DNA of 64,000 nt from assembly GCA_002753225.1 (NCBI GenBank), contig PDZS01000025.1, forward strand, positions 1-64,000, read 5' to 3'. Below the pieces are notes generated by a model that saw only the letters and a program-made list of their open reading frames with translations, was not told where the DNA came from and did no database searches. Of the stretch, positions 34,230 through 43,601 are shown piece by piece; within the stretch, counting starts at the first letter, position 1, and the number at the start of each line of letters is the position of its first letter. Origin of the DNA: Deltaproteobacteria bacterium YD0425bin51 (GTDB lineage Bacteria; Desulfobacterota; Desulfobacteria; Desulfobacterales; YD0425bin51). Made by a program: the position numbers and the translations under genes.

Positions 34230-37200
34230 ATGGAATCTTTAATTAGAATTGATCATATTTTTCCTTATGCTCTGCCACCTATTTTAACAATTTTTATAAG
34301 CTTGCTACTTGCTTCTTTAACTATAAAAGGTGACAGAGATAATAGGGCAAATAGACTTTTTACTATTATATGCCTACTTCAATCCCTTTACTATCTTGAA
34401 GAATTACTCAGAACATTGCTTGCCTCAAAGACTTTAGCAATAATTGTATCTCGAATAGACCACGTGGCCTTTATCTTTATAGTTCCTGTAGGACTTCAAT
34501 TTGCACACATAATGGTAGGAATCAATAACAGAAAATGGATAGAAAAAGGTCTATATATTTTTACAATTATATTAATGTTAGTAACTCAAACTAATTTATA
34601 TATATCTGATGCTTATCAATATTCTTATGGTTTTTTTGTTAAAGCAGGACCTTTTCTCCAATTATTTGGTTTAATAAGTTTATTTGTAGCTATTTATACT
34701 TCAGTTATTTTTTGGAATGCAAGACAAAAGTCAATATCTTCTGATGAAAACAGGAAATATACTTTTTTATTATTGAGTGTGTCATTAGGATGGCTTTTGA
34801 ACGCATTAAATATAGTACCAGCTTCAGGAATAAATCTTTATCCGCCAGGTAATTTTAGCTTTATTCCTCTTGGGCTTATGGCATATGGAGTACTTCAGCA
34901 TGAACTTTTAGATACTAGCCAAACTCTCCTTAAAAAAGGCTATATTGGAAAAACTCTTTCTGCATTGGCTTTTATTCCTTTTCTTGCTGCAACAATTTTT
35001 TTGTTTATATCAAAAAATGTTAGTTTTTATAGTATTAATATTTTCCTCAAATATGGTTTTATACCTTTAATTTCTGCAACAATTTGTATTAGTCTTTCAT
35101 TTATAAGTTTCCGAAAGTGGAATAAACAGTGGCAATCTATTTTGTTTGGGGTTATGTGCCTTATGTGGGGAGCGCTTCAGGTTAAAACCTTTTTAAATAT
35201 TTTTATTATAAAAGAATCTTATATTATACAAATTTCAAGAATAGTAGATTTTTTTGCTGTGACAAATATAGGGTTTTATGCTTTTTTTGTTTATTTCATT
35301 ACTAATCGCAAAAAATATTTTTTTGTTATTTTATGTTTTATTATAGCTCTTATCTTTATTCCTATCACTCAAACAAGTCTATTTTATAATGGTACTTTTG
35401 AATATAGCTTTGGGCTTTATCCTAAAGGAAATTTATTCTATTTTATTTTTAGTTTTATCAAAATAATAAGTTCTATATGGCTTTGCGCTTTATTATTTAA
35501 AACTTATCATAAAACAGATAACTATCTTTTTAAAAAAAGAATTTTTTATATATTATTAGGTTCTTTTTTTATAATATTATTTTATTTATCAGAAATTCCC
35601 TTATCTATTGGATATGGGTTTTATCCAATAGACTCTTTTGGCTTTATTCCCTTATCTTTTATAGCTTATGGCGTATTTAAAGACATTTTTCTATTAAGGA
35701 CAATATACAATAAAAAGAGATTATTAAAAATATTATTTAAGATAATAATATTATCAGCTAATATTGGGGCAATTTTTATATCATGGTGGGCGATAAAGTC
35801 TTATGATATTTATTACATTATAATGAATATTATTCCTTATGGTATTCCTCCTTTTATTTCTTTTTTTTGCTGCAGTATCATATCATGGATTACATTGAAA
35901 TTTGAGAGGTATCAAAAAGAAGCTATTTTATTTAGCTTAATTTGTTATATATATGGAATTTTAAATTTAGATATATTTCTTATAGGTATAGTAACAGATC
36001 CTAATGTAGCCCTTAAAATTAGCAGAATAGATCATTTTTTTCTTATTTTTCAGCTTAGTTTCAATCTTCATCTTGCATATATCGTAGCTCCAAAACAAGT
36101 TAATAAATGGGTCCTTTATAGTTCTTATATATTAAATTTAATAATTGCTCCATTTACTCAAACCAATCTTTATTTTACAGGAACTTATCATTATTATTGG
36201 GGCTTTTTTGCTAAAAAAGGAATTATTTTTGATTTTATGACAATATTTTGGCTTGTATTTAGCCTTTACGGTATAATTGCACTCTTTTTAGCTTATCGTA
36301 ATGCAGAAAGCGATTTTAATAAACATCGGACATGGTATATTTTAATAGGCTTTGCAAGTGCTGGCATTCTTACATTAGGTAATATCCCTGCAGTTCATGG
36401 TTATGAATTTTATCCCATAGGGAATTTTGCCTTTTTATCTATAATACTTTTAGCTTATGGACTTTTTAAGGATAATTTCAGAGAGGCTCTTCAAATATTT
36501 AGAAGGTTTTTATTTTGGACAGGTATTTTTTTAATTCTTTTAGGTTCAACGTTTTTGTTTGATACATTTTTTACTTTTGAAAATCAAACTATAAAAGCTT
36601 TTCTATCAATATTTTTTGTAGCATTATTGTATGAACCCATAAAAAAGACATGGAATGTAGTATTAAATTTGTTTATTAGAAATAGAACTGATGATTTAAG
36701 AGACTGTTTTTATAGACTAACTGACACACTAACTAAAATTCATAATTTTATAGAGCTTCACGAACGTGTGAGTTCTCTTTTATTTGAAGAGCTTTTAACT
36801 AATAAATGCACATCCCTTTTTTACAGTCCTCAAAGCAAAAATTTAGAAGGATGGCAGCTATATAATCTTAGGAAAGGTTTAGGCTTTTTTACTTTAAATA
36901 CAGAAAAAACATTAGGTAATAATTCTATTCAAATTCCAGTAAAAAATAATTTGATAGAAGTTTTTTATATGAATCGTACTTTAATTACTTATGAAAAGTT
37001 GGAAGAATATGTTTTAAATCATGGATATTCTATTTCTGATTTTAAACTTTTACCGATATCAGAACTTGTTTTGCCAATATTTTTTCAGGAACATTTTAAA
37101 GGTCTAATTTTAATTGACAATAAATTAGATGGATTTGAATATTATGCAAATGAAAAGGAGTTTTTATCCCAGTTAGGACTAATACTTGGACCATATTTTG

Positions 37201-38189
37201 CGAATGCAGAACTTTTGCAGGGACTAGAAAAAAAAGTAGAACAGAGGACAATAGAGATTGCTAAACAAAATCAAATATTTAGAATACTATTAGAGCATAG
37301 TACTACCATTGAACTTACAGATGATATTGAAAAGATGTTTGACTATACATTAAAAGAAATCAAAAAGGTATTCCCTGATTTGGAACTAGGAATTATATTA
37401 AATGGTGGAAGACCTGAAATTATTGAATGTGCAATTTGTGAAGGAATTACAAAAGAAGAGTGGGATTTTATCTTAAAGCATAACTTTATTCTTGGAGATA
37501 TAGATATTAATCAACTTTTTTTTGAATCGAAACAGAATAAAAAATATTTATCAGATATTGATTGGATGATACTTCCAATGTTAGGGAGAGAACCAAGGGT
37601 TATTGGAAATTTAATTATAAAAGGATCTAATAAATTAAATGATAAAGGAATTGAAACTATAATTTTATTTTTAAACCAGCTAGCACCTGTTTCTGAAAAT
37701 AAACTTCTTAATCTCCGCCTTGAGAGGATGGCAAATACAGATGCACTAACCGGAGTTTATAATAGGGCATATTTTGAAGGTCAATTAAAAGAAGCAGAGC
37801 AAAAACTAAATAAATATGCTAAGGCTTTTAGTATATTTGTAATTGATGTAAACGGATTAAAACAGGTTAACGACAGTATGGGGCATGAAGCAGGTGATAA
37901 AATGATCAAAGATGTTGTAAATATTTTAATATTAGCCTGTAGAGTAACAGATATTGTATGCCGTATCGGTGGAGATGAGTTTGTAATATTATGCCCTGCA
38001 ACAGGTTACGGGCAAGCTCAAATTTTATTAAATAGAATTAGAGAAAAAGAAGAAGCAAGTTCTGTTAGATTTAGCATAGGACTTGCTTCTTCAGATAATT
38101 TTTCTCCTCAGGAAGTATTTAAAGAAGCAGACAAACTAATGTATGCTGATAAAGCTGCATACTATGAAAGAAAAACAAGGTACAGATGA
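34230..38189 (+). CDS. GGDEF protein with three tandem membrane sensor modules and a GAF-like region
   Basis: A 1319-residue protein. Residues 1-760 contain three similar multi-helix membrane units of about 230 residues. Each has the order SRIDH-like motif, TQTNLY-like motif, Tyr-Gly-Phe-Phe-like loop and a closing helix: GNFSFIPLGLMAYGVL, DSFGFIPLSFIAYGVF and GNFAFLSIILLAYGLF. A coiled segment and GAF-like regions occupy about 830-1150. The C-terminal GGDEF domain has DALTGVYNRAYFEG and the intact active motif CRIGGDEFVIL, so cyclic-di-GMP synthesis is likely. The first sensor unit resembles 7TM sensor modules of histidine kinases. Its stop lies one base before the LegB-like gene. Confidence 0.82.
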   Translation: MESLIRIDHIFPYALPPILTIFISLLLASLTIKGDRDNRANRLFTIICLLQSLYYLEELLRTLLASKTLAIIVSRIDHVAFIFIVPVGLQFAHIMVGINNRKWIEKGLYIFTIILMLVTQTNLYISDAYQYSYGFFVKAGPFLQLFGLISLFVAIYTSVIFWNARQKSISSDENRKYTFLLLSVSLGWLLNALNIVPASGINLYPPGNFSFIPLGLMAYGVLQHELLDTSQTLLKKGYIGKTLSALAFIPFLAATIFLFISKNVSFYSINIFLKYGFIPLISATICISLSFISFRKWNKQWQSILFGVMCLMWGALQVKTFLNIFIIKESYIIQISRIVDFFAVTNIGFYAFFVYFITNRKKYFFVILCFIIALIFIPITQTSLFYNGTFEYSFGLYPKGNLFYFIFSFIKIISSIWLCALLFKTYHKTDNYLFKKRIFYILLGSFFIILFYLSEIPLSIGYGFYPIDSFGFIPLSFIAYGVFKDIFLLRTIYNKKRLLKILFKIIILSANIGAIFISWWAIKSYDIYYIIMNIIPYGIPPFISFFCCSIISWITLKFERYQKEAILFSLICYIYGILNLDIFLIGIVTDPNVALKISRIDHFFLIFQLSFNLHLAYIVAPKQVNKWVLYSSYILNLIIAPFTQTNLYFTGTYHYYWGFFAKKGIIFDFMTIFWLVFSLYGIIALFLAYRNAESDFNKHRTWYILIGFASAGILTLGNIPAVHGYEFYPIGNFAFLSIILLAYGLFKDNFREALQIFRRFLFWTGIFLILLGSTFLFDTFFTFENQTIKAFLSIFFVALLYEPIKKTWNVVLNLFIRNRTDDLRDCFYRLTDTLTKIHNFIELHERVSSLLFEELLTNKCTSLFYSPQSKNLEGWQLYNLRKGLGFFTLNTEKTLGNNSIQIPVKNNLIEVFYMNRTLITYEKLEEYVLNHGYSISDFKLLPISELVLPIFFQEHFKGLILIDNKLDGFEYYANEKEFLSQLGLILGPYFANAELLQGLEKKVEQRTIEIAKQNQIFRILLEHSTTIELTDDIEKMFDYTLKEIKKVFPDLELGIILNGGRPEIIECAICEGITKEEWDFILKHNFILGDIDINQLFFESKQNKKYLSDIDWMILPMLGREPRVIGNLIIKGSNKLNDKGIETIILFLNQLAPVSENKLLNLRLERMANTDALTGVYNRAYFEGQLKEAEQKLNKYAKAFSIFVIDVNGLKQVNDSMGHEAGDKMIKDVVNILILACRVTDIVCRIGGDEFVILCPATGYGQAQILLNRIREKEEASSVRFSIGLASSDNFSPQEVFKEADKLMYADKAAYYERKTRYR

Positions 38190-38190
38190 T

Positions 38191-39183
38191 ATGGATATAT
38201 TTAATAAAAAAATATTGATTACTGGAGCAGATGGTTTTATTGGGTCTCATCTTACAGAAATGCTTGTTAAAAAAGGAGCAAAAGTTAAGGCGTTGGCTCA
38301 ATATAATCCTTTTAATAGCTGGGGATGGCTTGAAGATATTAATTGCTTGAACGATGTTGAAGTTATATCTGGAGATGTTCGCGATCCTTATTATTGCAAA
38401 AGAATAACTAAAAATATAGATATAGTATTTCATTTAGCAGCATTAATTGCCATACCTTATTCATATGTCGCGCCTCATAGTTATGTGGAAACAAATATTA
38501 ACGGAACTATAAATATTTGTATGTCTGCTCTTGAAAATGCTTGTAGCAAGGTTATACATACTTCTACATCAGAAGTTTATGGTACAGCTAAATATGTACC
38601 GATTGATGAAACACACCCATTACAGCCGCAGTCTCCTTACAGCGCTTCAAAAATTTCTGCTGATGCAATGGCAATGAGTTTTTATAATGCTTTTGATTTG
38701 CCTCTAGTAATAGCTAGACCATTTAATACATATGGTCCAAGGCAATCTGCTAGAGCTGTTATTCCAACAATTATAACTCAGATTCTTGCAAAAAAAGAAG
38801 TTATATCTTTAGGAGATCTGACGCCTACAAGGGATTTGAATTATGTTGAAGATACATGTCAAGGGTTTATTGCTTTAGCAGAGAGTGACAAAGCAATTGG
38901 AGAGACAGTAAATATTGGTTCTAATTTTGAAATTTCAATGGGAGACGTAGTTTCATTAATTAAAGAAATAATGAAAAGCAATGTTTCTATAATATCAGAA
39001 AAAATAAGGATTCGCCCTAAAAAATCAGAAGTATTTAGACTTTGGTGTGATAACAGTAAAATTTTTAATTTAACAGGATTTAAGCCTAAATATTCAATAA
39101 GAGATGGACTTTCTTTAACCATAGAATGGTTTAGTCGTCCCGATATTTTAAAAAAATATAAAACAGATATATACAATGTTTAA
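38191..39183 (+). CDS. LegB-like NAD-dependent 4,6-dehydratase/epimerase
   Basis: A 330-residue extended SDR enzyme starting DIFNKKILITGADGFIGSHL. The segment ALAQYNPFNSWGWLEDI matches the LegB-type UDP/GDP-GlcNAc 4,6-dehydratase group. The catalytic Tyr-x-x-x-Lys is in QSPYSASKISADAM, and the Thr/Ser-Glu motif is in STSEVYGTAK. The start at 38191 follows the GGDEF stop directly; an earlier start would lie inside that gene. Together with the LegC-like aminotransferase it would give a 4-amino-4,6-dideoxy sugar nucleotide for legionaminic-type sugars. Confidence 0.8.
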   Translation: MDIFNKKILITGADGFIGSHLTEMLVKKGAKVKALAQYNPFNSWGWLEDINCLNDVEVISGDVRDPYYCKRITKNIDIVFHLAALIAIPYSYVAPHSYVETNINGTINICMSALENACSKVIHTSTSEVYGTAKYVPIDETHPLQPQSPYSASKISADAMAMSFYNAFDLPLVIARPFNTYGPRQSARAVIPTIITQILAKKEVISLGDLTPTRDLNYVEDTCQGFIALAESDKAIGETVNIGSNFEISMGDVVSLIKEIMKSNVSIISEKIRIRPKKSEVFRLWCDNSKIFNLTGFKPKYSIRDGLSLTIEWFSRPDILKKYKTDIYNV

Positions 39184-40318
39184 TAAAGTTATAGAATTTA
39201 TTAGATGTCTATACCCAAATAAAGATTTAATCCCTCTGCATGAGCCAACATTTACAGGGAGAGAAAAGGAATATGTTAATTATGCTATAGATTCTACCTT
39301 TGTATCTTCTGTTGGCGAATTTGTTAACCGTTTTGAAGATATGATCTGCAGCTTGACTGGTGCTAAATTTGCTGTAGCAGCAGTTAATGGGACAAATGCA
39401 TTGCATATTGCTTTAAAATTATCAGGAGTCTCTCCTGGAGATGAAGTAATAACACAACCGCTCACTTTTATTGCTACAGCCAATGCCATTAGCTATTGCT
39501 GTGCAATACCAATATTTATAGATGTGGATTTAAATACATTAGGAATGTCCCCTGAAGCGTTAAGTTCATTTTTAGACTCTCATACACATATGACAGATAG
39601 AGGCTGTATAAACAAAACAACAGGTAGGCGAATTTCAGCCTGTGTTCCAATGCATACTTTTGGCCATCCTTGTCGTATAGATTCAATTCTTGAGATCTGC
39701 AATAATCATAAAATAAAACTTGTTGAAGATGCAGCAGAATCTTTAGGAAGCATTTATAAGAATAAACATACAGGAACTTTTGGGCTTCTGGGAATATATA
39801 GTTTTAATGGTAACAAAACTGTAACATGTGGGGGAGGAGGTATTATTGTTACAGATGATGAATTTATAGCAAAAAAGGGTAAACATTTAACAACAACAGC
39901 TAAAATTCCACATCCTTACGAATTTGTACATGACGAAGTTGGCTATAATTACAGGCTTCCAAATCTTAATGCAGCTCTTGGCTGTGCTCAATTAGAGAAA
40001 TTAGAGTTTTTTTTAAAAAATAAGCGGAGTACAGCAGAAAGTTATAAGACTTTTTTTGAAAATACAGGCATTAAATTTATAACAGAACCTGAATACGCCA
40101 ATTCTAATTATTGGTTAAATGGAATAATACTCGAAAATTCAAAAATGCGGGATGAATTTTTAAAAGCGACAAACTCAGCAAAAATTATGACAAGACCTTT
40201 ATGGAAGCTTATTCATAAACTTGAAATGTACAAAAAATGTCAGCATGATAAGCTTATAAATGCTATTTGGCTTGAAGAGAGAATCGTTAATATCCCAAGC
40301 AGTGTTAGACTTTATTGA
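39176..40318 (+). CDS. LegC-family PLP aminotransferase
   Basis: A 380-residue DegT/DnrJ-type sugar aminotransferase. The PLP Lys is in GIYSFNGNKTVTCGGGGI. The N-terminal IPLHEPTFTGREKEYVNYAI and NGTNALHIALKLSGVSPGDE fit the LegC group. It overlaps the LegB-like gene by 8 bases. It probably transfers an amino group to the 4-keto sugar made by that enzyme. No legH, legG, legI or legF is in the window, so the end product is unknown. Confidence 0.82.
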   Translation: MFNKVIEFIRCLYPNKDLIPLHEPTFTGREKEYVNYAIDSTFVSSVGEFVNRFEDMICSLTGAKFAVAAVNGTNALHIALKLSGVSPGDEVITQPLTFIATANAISYCCAIPIFIDVDLNTLGMSPEALSSFLDSHTHMTDRGCINKTTGRRISACVPMHTFGHPCRIDSILEICNNHKIKLVEDAAESLGSIYKNKHTGTFGLLGIYSFNGNKTVTCGGGGIIVTDDEFIAKKGKHLTTTAKIPHPYEFVHDEVGYNYRLPNLNAALGCAQLEKLEFFLKNKRSTAESYKTFFENTGIKFITEPEYANSNYWLNGIILENSKMRDEFLKATNSAKIMTRPLWKLIHKLEMYKKCQHDKLINAIWLEERIVNIPSSVRLY

Positions 40319-40323
40319 CAAAC

Positions 40324-40342
40324 TATAACGCTTTGCGTTATA
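40324..40342 (+). promoter_or_regulatory. perfect stem-loop between legC-like and kinase genes
   Basis: TATAACGC and GCGTTATA pair perfectly around TTT. It starts 5 bases after the LegC-like stop and ends 2 bases before an in-frame ATG of the kinase gene. It has no T-run and is more likely an RNA element affecting processing or translation than a terminator. Confidence 0.4.
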
Positions 40343-40344
40343 TT

Positions 40345-41574
40345 ATGTCCATGAAAGACATAACTTCAATATCATTAAATTCTGAGCTTCAAAATTATTT
40401 AATTTTTAAAACTCTGCAAAAAAATATAGACACGTATTTCAGGGTATTTAAAAATATAAAAAATATTTTTATCAGCCTGATAAAAGAATCTCCTTTGAGT
40501 ATAGAATTTTATGATGCTCAAGAATTAAAGAGTAAGTTTAATACTCTAAACTGCCTTTATAATCTTACAAAAATCTTAGAAAATAATAACAAAGATATTT
40601 CGCAAACGATTCAAGAGATTGTTGATTTTATTCCTACAGCATGGGAATGCCCAGATAAAGTTTGTGCTTTTATAAATCTAAATAATCAAATATTTAAGAC
40701 AAAAAATTTTAAGATTACACCATGGTATAAAAAAGCAGATTTATCTGTATATTTTGAACGTATCGGAGTTATAAAGGTCTTCTTTTTAGAAGAATATATT
40801 AAAGAAAAAAATCTTCCGATAATTAATGAAGTCGATGGTTTTATAGCTATTGTAAATCAAATAAATAAAGTTGTTGAGATCATTCAGGCGAGAGAAAAAA
40901 AAGAAAATTTGATTCATAATTTATATGAATCGCAAAAAATGGAAACAATCTCAACTCTTGCTGGTGAAATAGCTCATGAATTTAATAATACGCTTTTTGG
41001 AATAACAGGAAATATTGAATTAATACAAAATAAAATTCCAGATAAAAGTATAGAAAAATATATTTCCCAAGTACTTAATTCATGCCAGAGGATAACAAAC
41101 CTCATAAATAATCTTTTAGTCTATTCAAAGGGTACAAACTATAATCCAGAAAAAATTGATTTAAATATTCATATAAAAGATAATTTTAGTTTGATGAAGC
41201 AAAATATTAACCAAAACATTAATTTAGAGATGATTTTAACTCCCAATCTCCCTATGATTAAAGGTGATATTAGCCAAATAAATGTTGTTATTTCAACAGT
41301 TTTACGGAATGCAATAAATAGTTTAGATGGCAAGGGCTCTGTTCGAATTAAAAGTTTTGCAAAAGATCAATCTGTCTGTATCATGGTTGAAGACACAGGA
41401 AAAGGTTTAGGAATAACAAGCGGTGATAAAAGATTTAAACCTTTTTTTACATCAAATTATGGCCGTTTAGACATGTTTTTATGTCATGGCATTATTTATA
41501 ATCATAATGGATGGATTAAATGTGATTTTGAACATGGAAAAGGAAATACCGTTTGTATAGGTTTACCTATATAG
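40345..41574 (+). CDS. soluble sensor histidine kinase
   Basis: About 409 residues from the ATG at 40345; a TTG at 40315 overlapping the previous stop (TTGA) is an alternative. No membrane segment is seen. The N-terminal 200 residues form an unrecognised, possibly GAF-like sensor. The kinase core has the phospho-His in TLAGEIAHEFNNTLFGITG and an N-box-like STVLRNAINSLDG. A G box is VEDTGKGLG, followed by FKPFFTS. The G2 region near the end is less regular than usual. No cognate response regulator is adjacent. It belongs to the GGDEF-legB-legC transcription unit by spacing. Confidence 0.75.
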   Translation: MSMKDITSISLNSELQNYLIFKTLQKNIDTYFRVFKNIKNIFISLIKESPLSIEFYDAQELKSKFNTLNCLYNLTKILENNNKDISQTIQEIVDFIPTAWECPDKVCAFINLNNQIFKTKNFKITPWYKKADLSVYFERIGVIKVFFLEEYIKEKNLPIINEVDGFIAIVNQINKVVEIIQAREKKENLIHNLYESQKMETISTLAGEIAHEFNNTLFGITGNIELIQNKIPDKSIEKYISQVLNSCQRITNLINNLLVYSKGTNYNPEKIDLNIHIKDNFSLMKQNINQNINLEMILTPNLPMIKGDISQINVVISTVLRNAINSLDGKGSVRIKSFAKDQSVCIMVEDTGKGLGITSGDKRFKPFFTSNYGRLDMFLCHGIIYNHNGWIKCDFEHGKGNTVCIGLPI

Positions 41575-41606
41575 AGCCTATAGATTTAACTCTCTTTTTC
41601 TTTTTC

Positions 41607-41633
41607 TTGACAAACATAAAAATAATATATAAT
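41607..41633 (+). promoter_or_regulatory. candidate promoter upstream of the J-domain/MshEN-like gene
   Basis: TTGACA (41607-41612) and TATAAT (41628-41633) are both perfect but spaced 15 bp, shorter than the usual 16-18. AAGGTGA at 41661-41667 precedes the TTG start at 41674. Confidence 0.45.
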
Positions 41634-41673
41634 TCTCAATAAATTTTAAAAATCTAAAATAAGGTGATTTTAT

Positions 41674-42426
41674 TTGAACTCTACTCCATCTGTATCTGAA
41701 GTATATGATGCATGTCGAGTCCTCTTTGGCCAAGAGGTAAGGCTGTCTATTGATTTTTTAAAATATTTACAGCCGTCAGGAATTAAAGCTGCTTATTGGA
41801 AAAAAGCAATAGAAAGCCATCCTGATCATGCAAAAAGATTGGGACAAGCAGAATCTGTATTAAATGAAAAGTTTAAAAAAATAACAGTAGCCTATGAAAC
41901 ATTAAAATCAGTAGTAAAGGGTAATGGCGAGTTAATATTAAAAGAAAATGTTACCATTCATAATTCGTCTTATAATAAACAAAGTACAAAAAGAAAGACT
42001 AATAATTATCCCTCATATTCAGATCATTATTATAAAGGTGTTCTACCCCAGCGTCCTTTATTGATAGGTCAGTTTTTATATTACTCAGGGCACGTTTCAT
42101 GGCGGACATTGTTAGATGCTGTTATATGGCAAAAACAAAACAGGCCCCGCATTGGACAGATAGCATTAGAATTAGGTTTGCTTACGCATGAAGATATTCA
42201 GACGATACTTAGGGATAGAAATTTAAAGGAAGCATTTGGACAGTGTGCCATAAGAAAAGGAATCCTTACCCCTTTTAATTTGATGATGCTGATAGGAAAG
42301 CAAACTAGGCTTCAAAAACCAATTGGTGAATATTTCATCAAAAAAGGTATAATTCAAAGAAGTCAGATAGATCTTTTTGTAACAAAACAAAATTTCCATA
42401 ACCGCAGTGTTTCTCTAAAGAAGTAA
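41674..42426 (+). CDS. J-domain-like protein with C-terminal MshEN-like repeats
   Basis: A 250-residue protein starting at a TTG with AAGGTGA 6 bases upstream. Residues 10-80 look like a DnaJ J-domain. WKKAIESHPDHAKRL contains the His-Pro-Asp signature, followed by LNEKFKKITVAYETLKS, the usual closing helix. After a basic linker, residues about 115-240 have the pattern RPLLIGQFLYYSGHVSWRTL then RIGQIALELGLLTHEDIQTI and a third unit QKPIGEYFIKKGIIQRSQID. This recalls the MshEN/GspE N-terminal domain of type II and type IV pilus ATPases. It may link DnaK recruitment to a c-di-GMP-binding module. Function is inferred. Confidence 0.6.
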   Translation: MNSTPSVSEVYDACRVLFGQEVRLSIDFLKYLQPSGIKAAYWKKAIESHPDHAKRLGQAESVLNEKFKKITVAYETLKSVVKGNGELILKENVTIHNSSYNKQSTKRKTNNYPSYSDHYYKGVLPQRPLLIGQFLYYSGHVSWRTLLDAVIWQKQNRPRIGQIALELGLLTHEDIQTILRDRNLKEAFGQCAIRKGILTPFNLMMLIGKQTRLQKPIGEYFIKKGIIQRSQIDLFVTKQNFHNRSVSLKK

Positions 42427-42431
42427 AATTA

Positions 42432-43508
42432 ATGAAAATAGCATATTCAAAAGGGCAAACAACTTTTGATAACAATAAACCAACTATAATCTTTATTCAT
42501 GGCTCAGGTTGCTCAAAAAATATTTGGTCGTATCAGATTAATTCTTTAGCAGGATATGCAAATACTATTGCAATAGATTTGCCATCTCATGGCGAAAGCA
42601 TGATACAAAATATAAACAGTATTTCTGAATATGCAAAAGTTGTTTTTGATTTTATAAATGAAATCAATCCTCCAAACCCGATACCATGTGGTTTTAGCAT
42701 GGGTGGAGCAATCACCCTTGAACTTCTTATAAACTATAGAGATCTTTTTAAATTTGGAATACTTGTCTGCACAGGAGCAAAATTAAAGGTTTTTCCACAA
42801 ATTATTGATTTGGTTCAAAAGGATTACAATAGCTACATTGAAATGATCAGGTTAACATATAATAAAAATGAGGGAAATTGGGTAGATAAGCTTATAGATG
42901 ATATTAAAAATTGTAGACAGGATGTAGTTTTTAATGATTTTAAAGCGTGTGATGCTTTTGATATAAGAGATAAATTAAATTTAATAAATACACCTGTTTT
43001 AATAATTACTGCAGAGAATGACATTCTTACACCAAAAAAATATGGTGAATTTTTAGAAAAAAATATTGAAAATGCGAAACGTGCACACATCATGGATTCA
43101 GGACATTTTGTTTCCCTTGAAAAACCAGCTTCACTCACAAATATTATTAAAATTTTTTTATGTTCAAAGAACAATGAGCTATCATGTGCTGAAGTTTTCA
43201 GACTATCTGAAGAATTGGGCGTCTCAGCAATTGATATAGGCAAACAGCTTGATTTTATGAAAATAAAAATCACTAATTGCAGCCTAGGTTTATTTGGTTA
43301 TAAACCAGAAAAAAAGATTGTAAAAAAGGGAGATTACATTGATCCTGAGATTAAAGAAGCTATTGCTTCAAAAATAATTAATAGTAAAATATCTTGCCAA
43401 AGCGCTTGGGAAATAGCCATGCGTTTCAAAATCCCTAAATTATCAGTTGGGAATGCTTGTGAAACACTTGGTTTGAGAATTTCAAACTGTCAAATAGGCG
43501 CTTTTTAA
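42432..43508 (+). CDS. alpha/beta hydrolase with a duplicated C-terminal helical motif
   Basis: A 358-residue protein. The hydrolase domain (about 1-245) has the oxyanion HGSGCSKNIW, nucleophile Ser in CGFSMGGAITLEL, acid Asp in ITAENDILTP and His in MDSGHFVSLEKP. The C-terminal 110 residues hold two similar units, LSCAEVFRLSEELGVSAIDI and then SCQSAWEIAMRFKIPKLSV. Each runs into a Lys/Arg-Ile-x-Asn-Cys-x-Leu/Ile-Gly motif (KITNCSLGLFG, RISNCQIGAF). From memory this Cys-containing motif occurs in other Desulfobacterota proteins and looks like a small helix-turn-helix. The substrate is unknown. Confidence 0.75.
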   Translation: MKIAYSKGQTTFDNNKPTIIFIHGSGCSKNIWSYQINSLAGYANTIAIDLPSHGESMIQNINSISEYAKVVFDFINEINPPNPIPCGFSMGGAITLELLINYRDLFKFGILVCTGAKLKVFPQIIDLVQKDYNSYIEMIRLTYNKNEGNWVDKLIDDIKNCRQDVVFNDFKACDAFDIRDKLNLINTPVLIITAENDILTPKKYGEFLEKNIENAKRAHIMDSGHFVSLEKPASLTNIIKIFLCSKNNELSCAEVFRLSEELGVSAIDIGKQLDFMKIKITNCSLGLFGYKPEKKIVKKGDYIDPEIKEAIASKIINSKISCQSAWEIAMRFKIPKLSVGNACETLGLRISNCQIGAF

Positions 43509-43548
43509 CTTAAAAATATATTCACTTCATTTGTTAAAGCACACACCA

Positions 43549-43586
43549 AAATAGGGATTATCAATTATGATAATCTCTATTTTTTA
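43549..43586 (+). terminator. intrinsic terminator after the alpha/beta hydrolase gene
   Basis: AAATAGGGATTATCA (43549-43563) pairs with TGATAATCTCTATTT (43568-43582, one mismatch) around a 4-base loop and is followed by T residues. It closes the unit starting at 41674. Confidence 0.8.
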
Positions 43587-43601
43587 TTTAAGGGAGATTA
43601 T

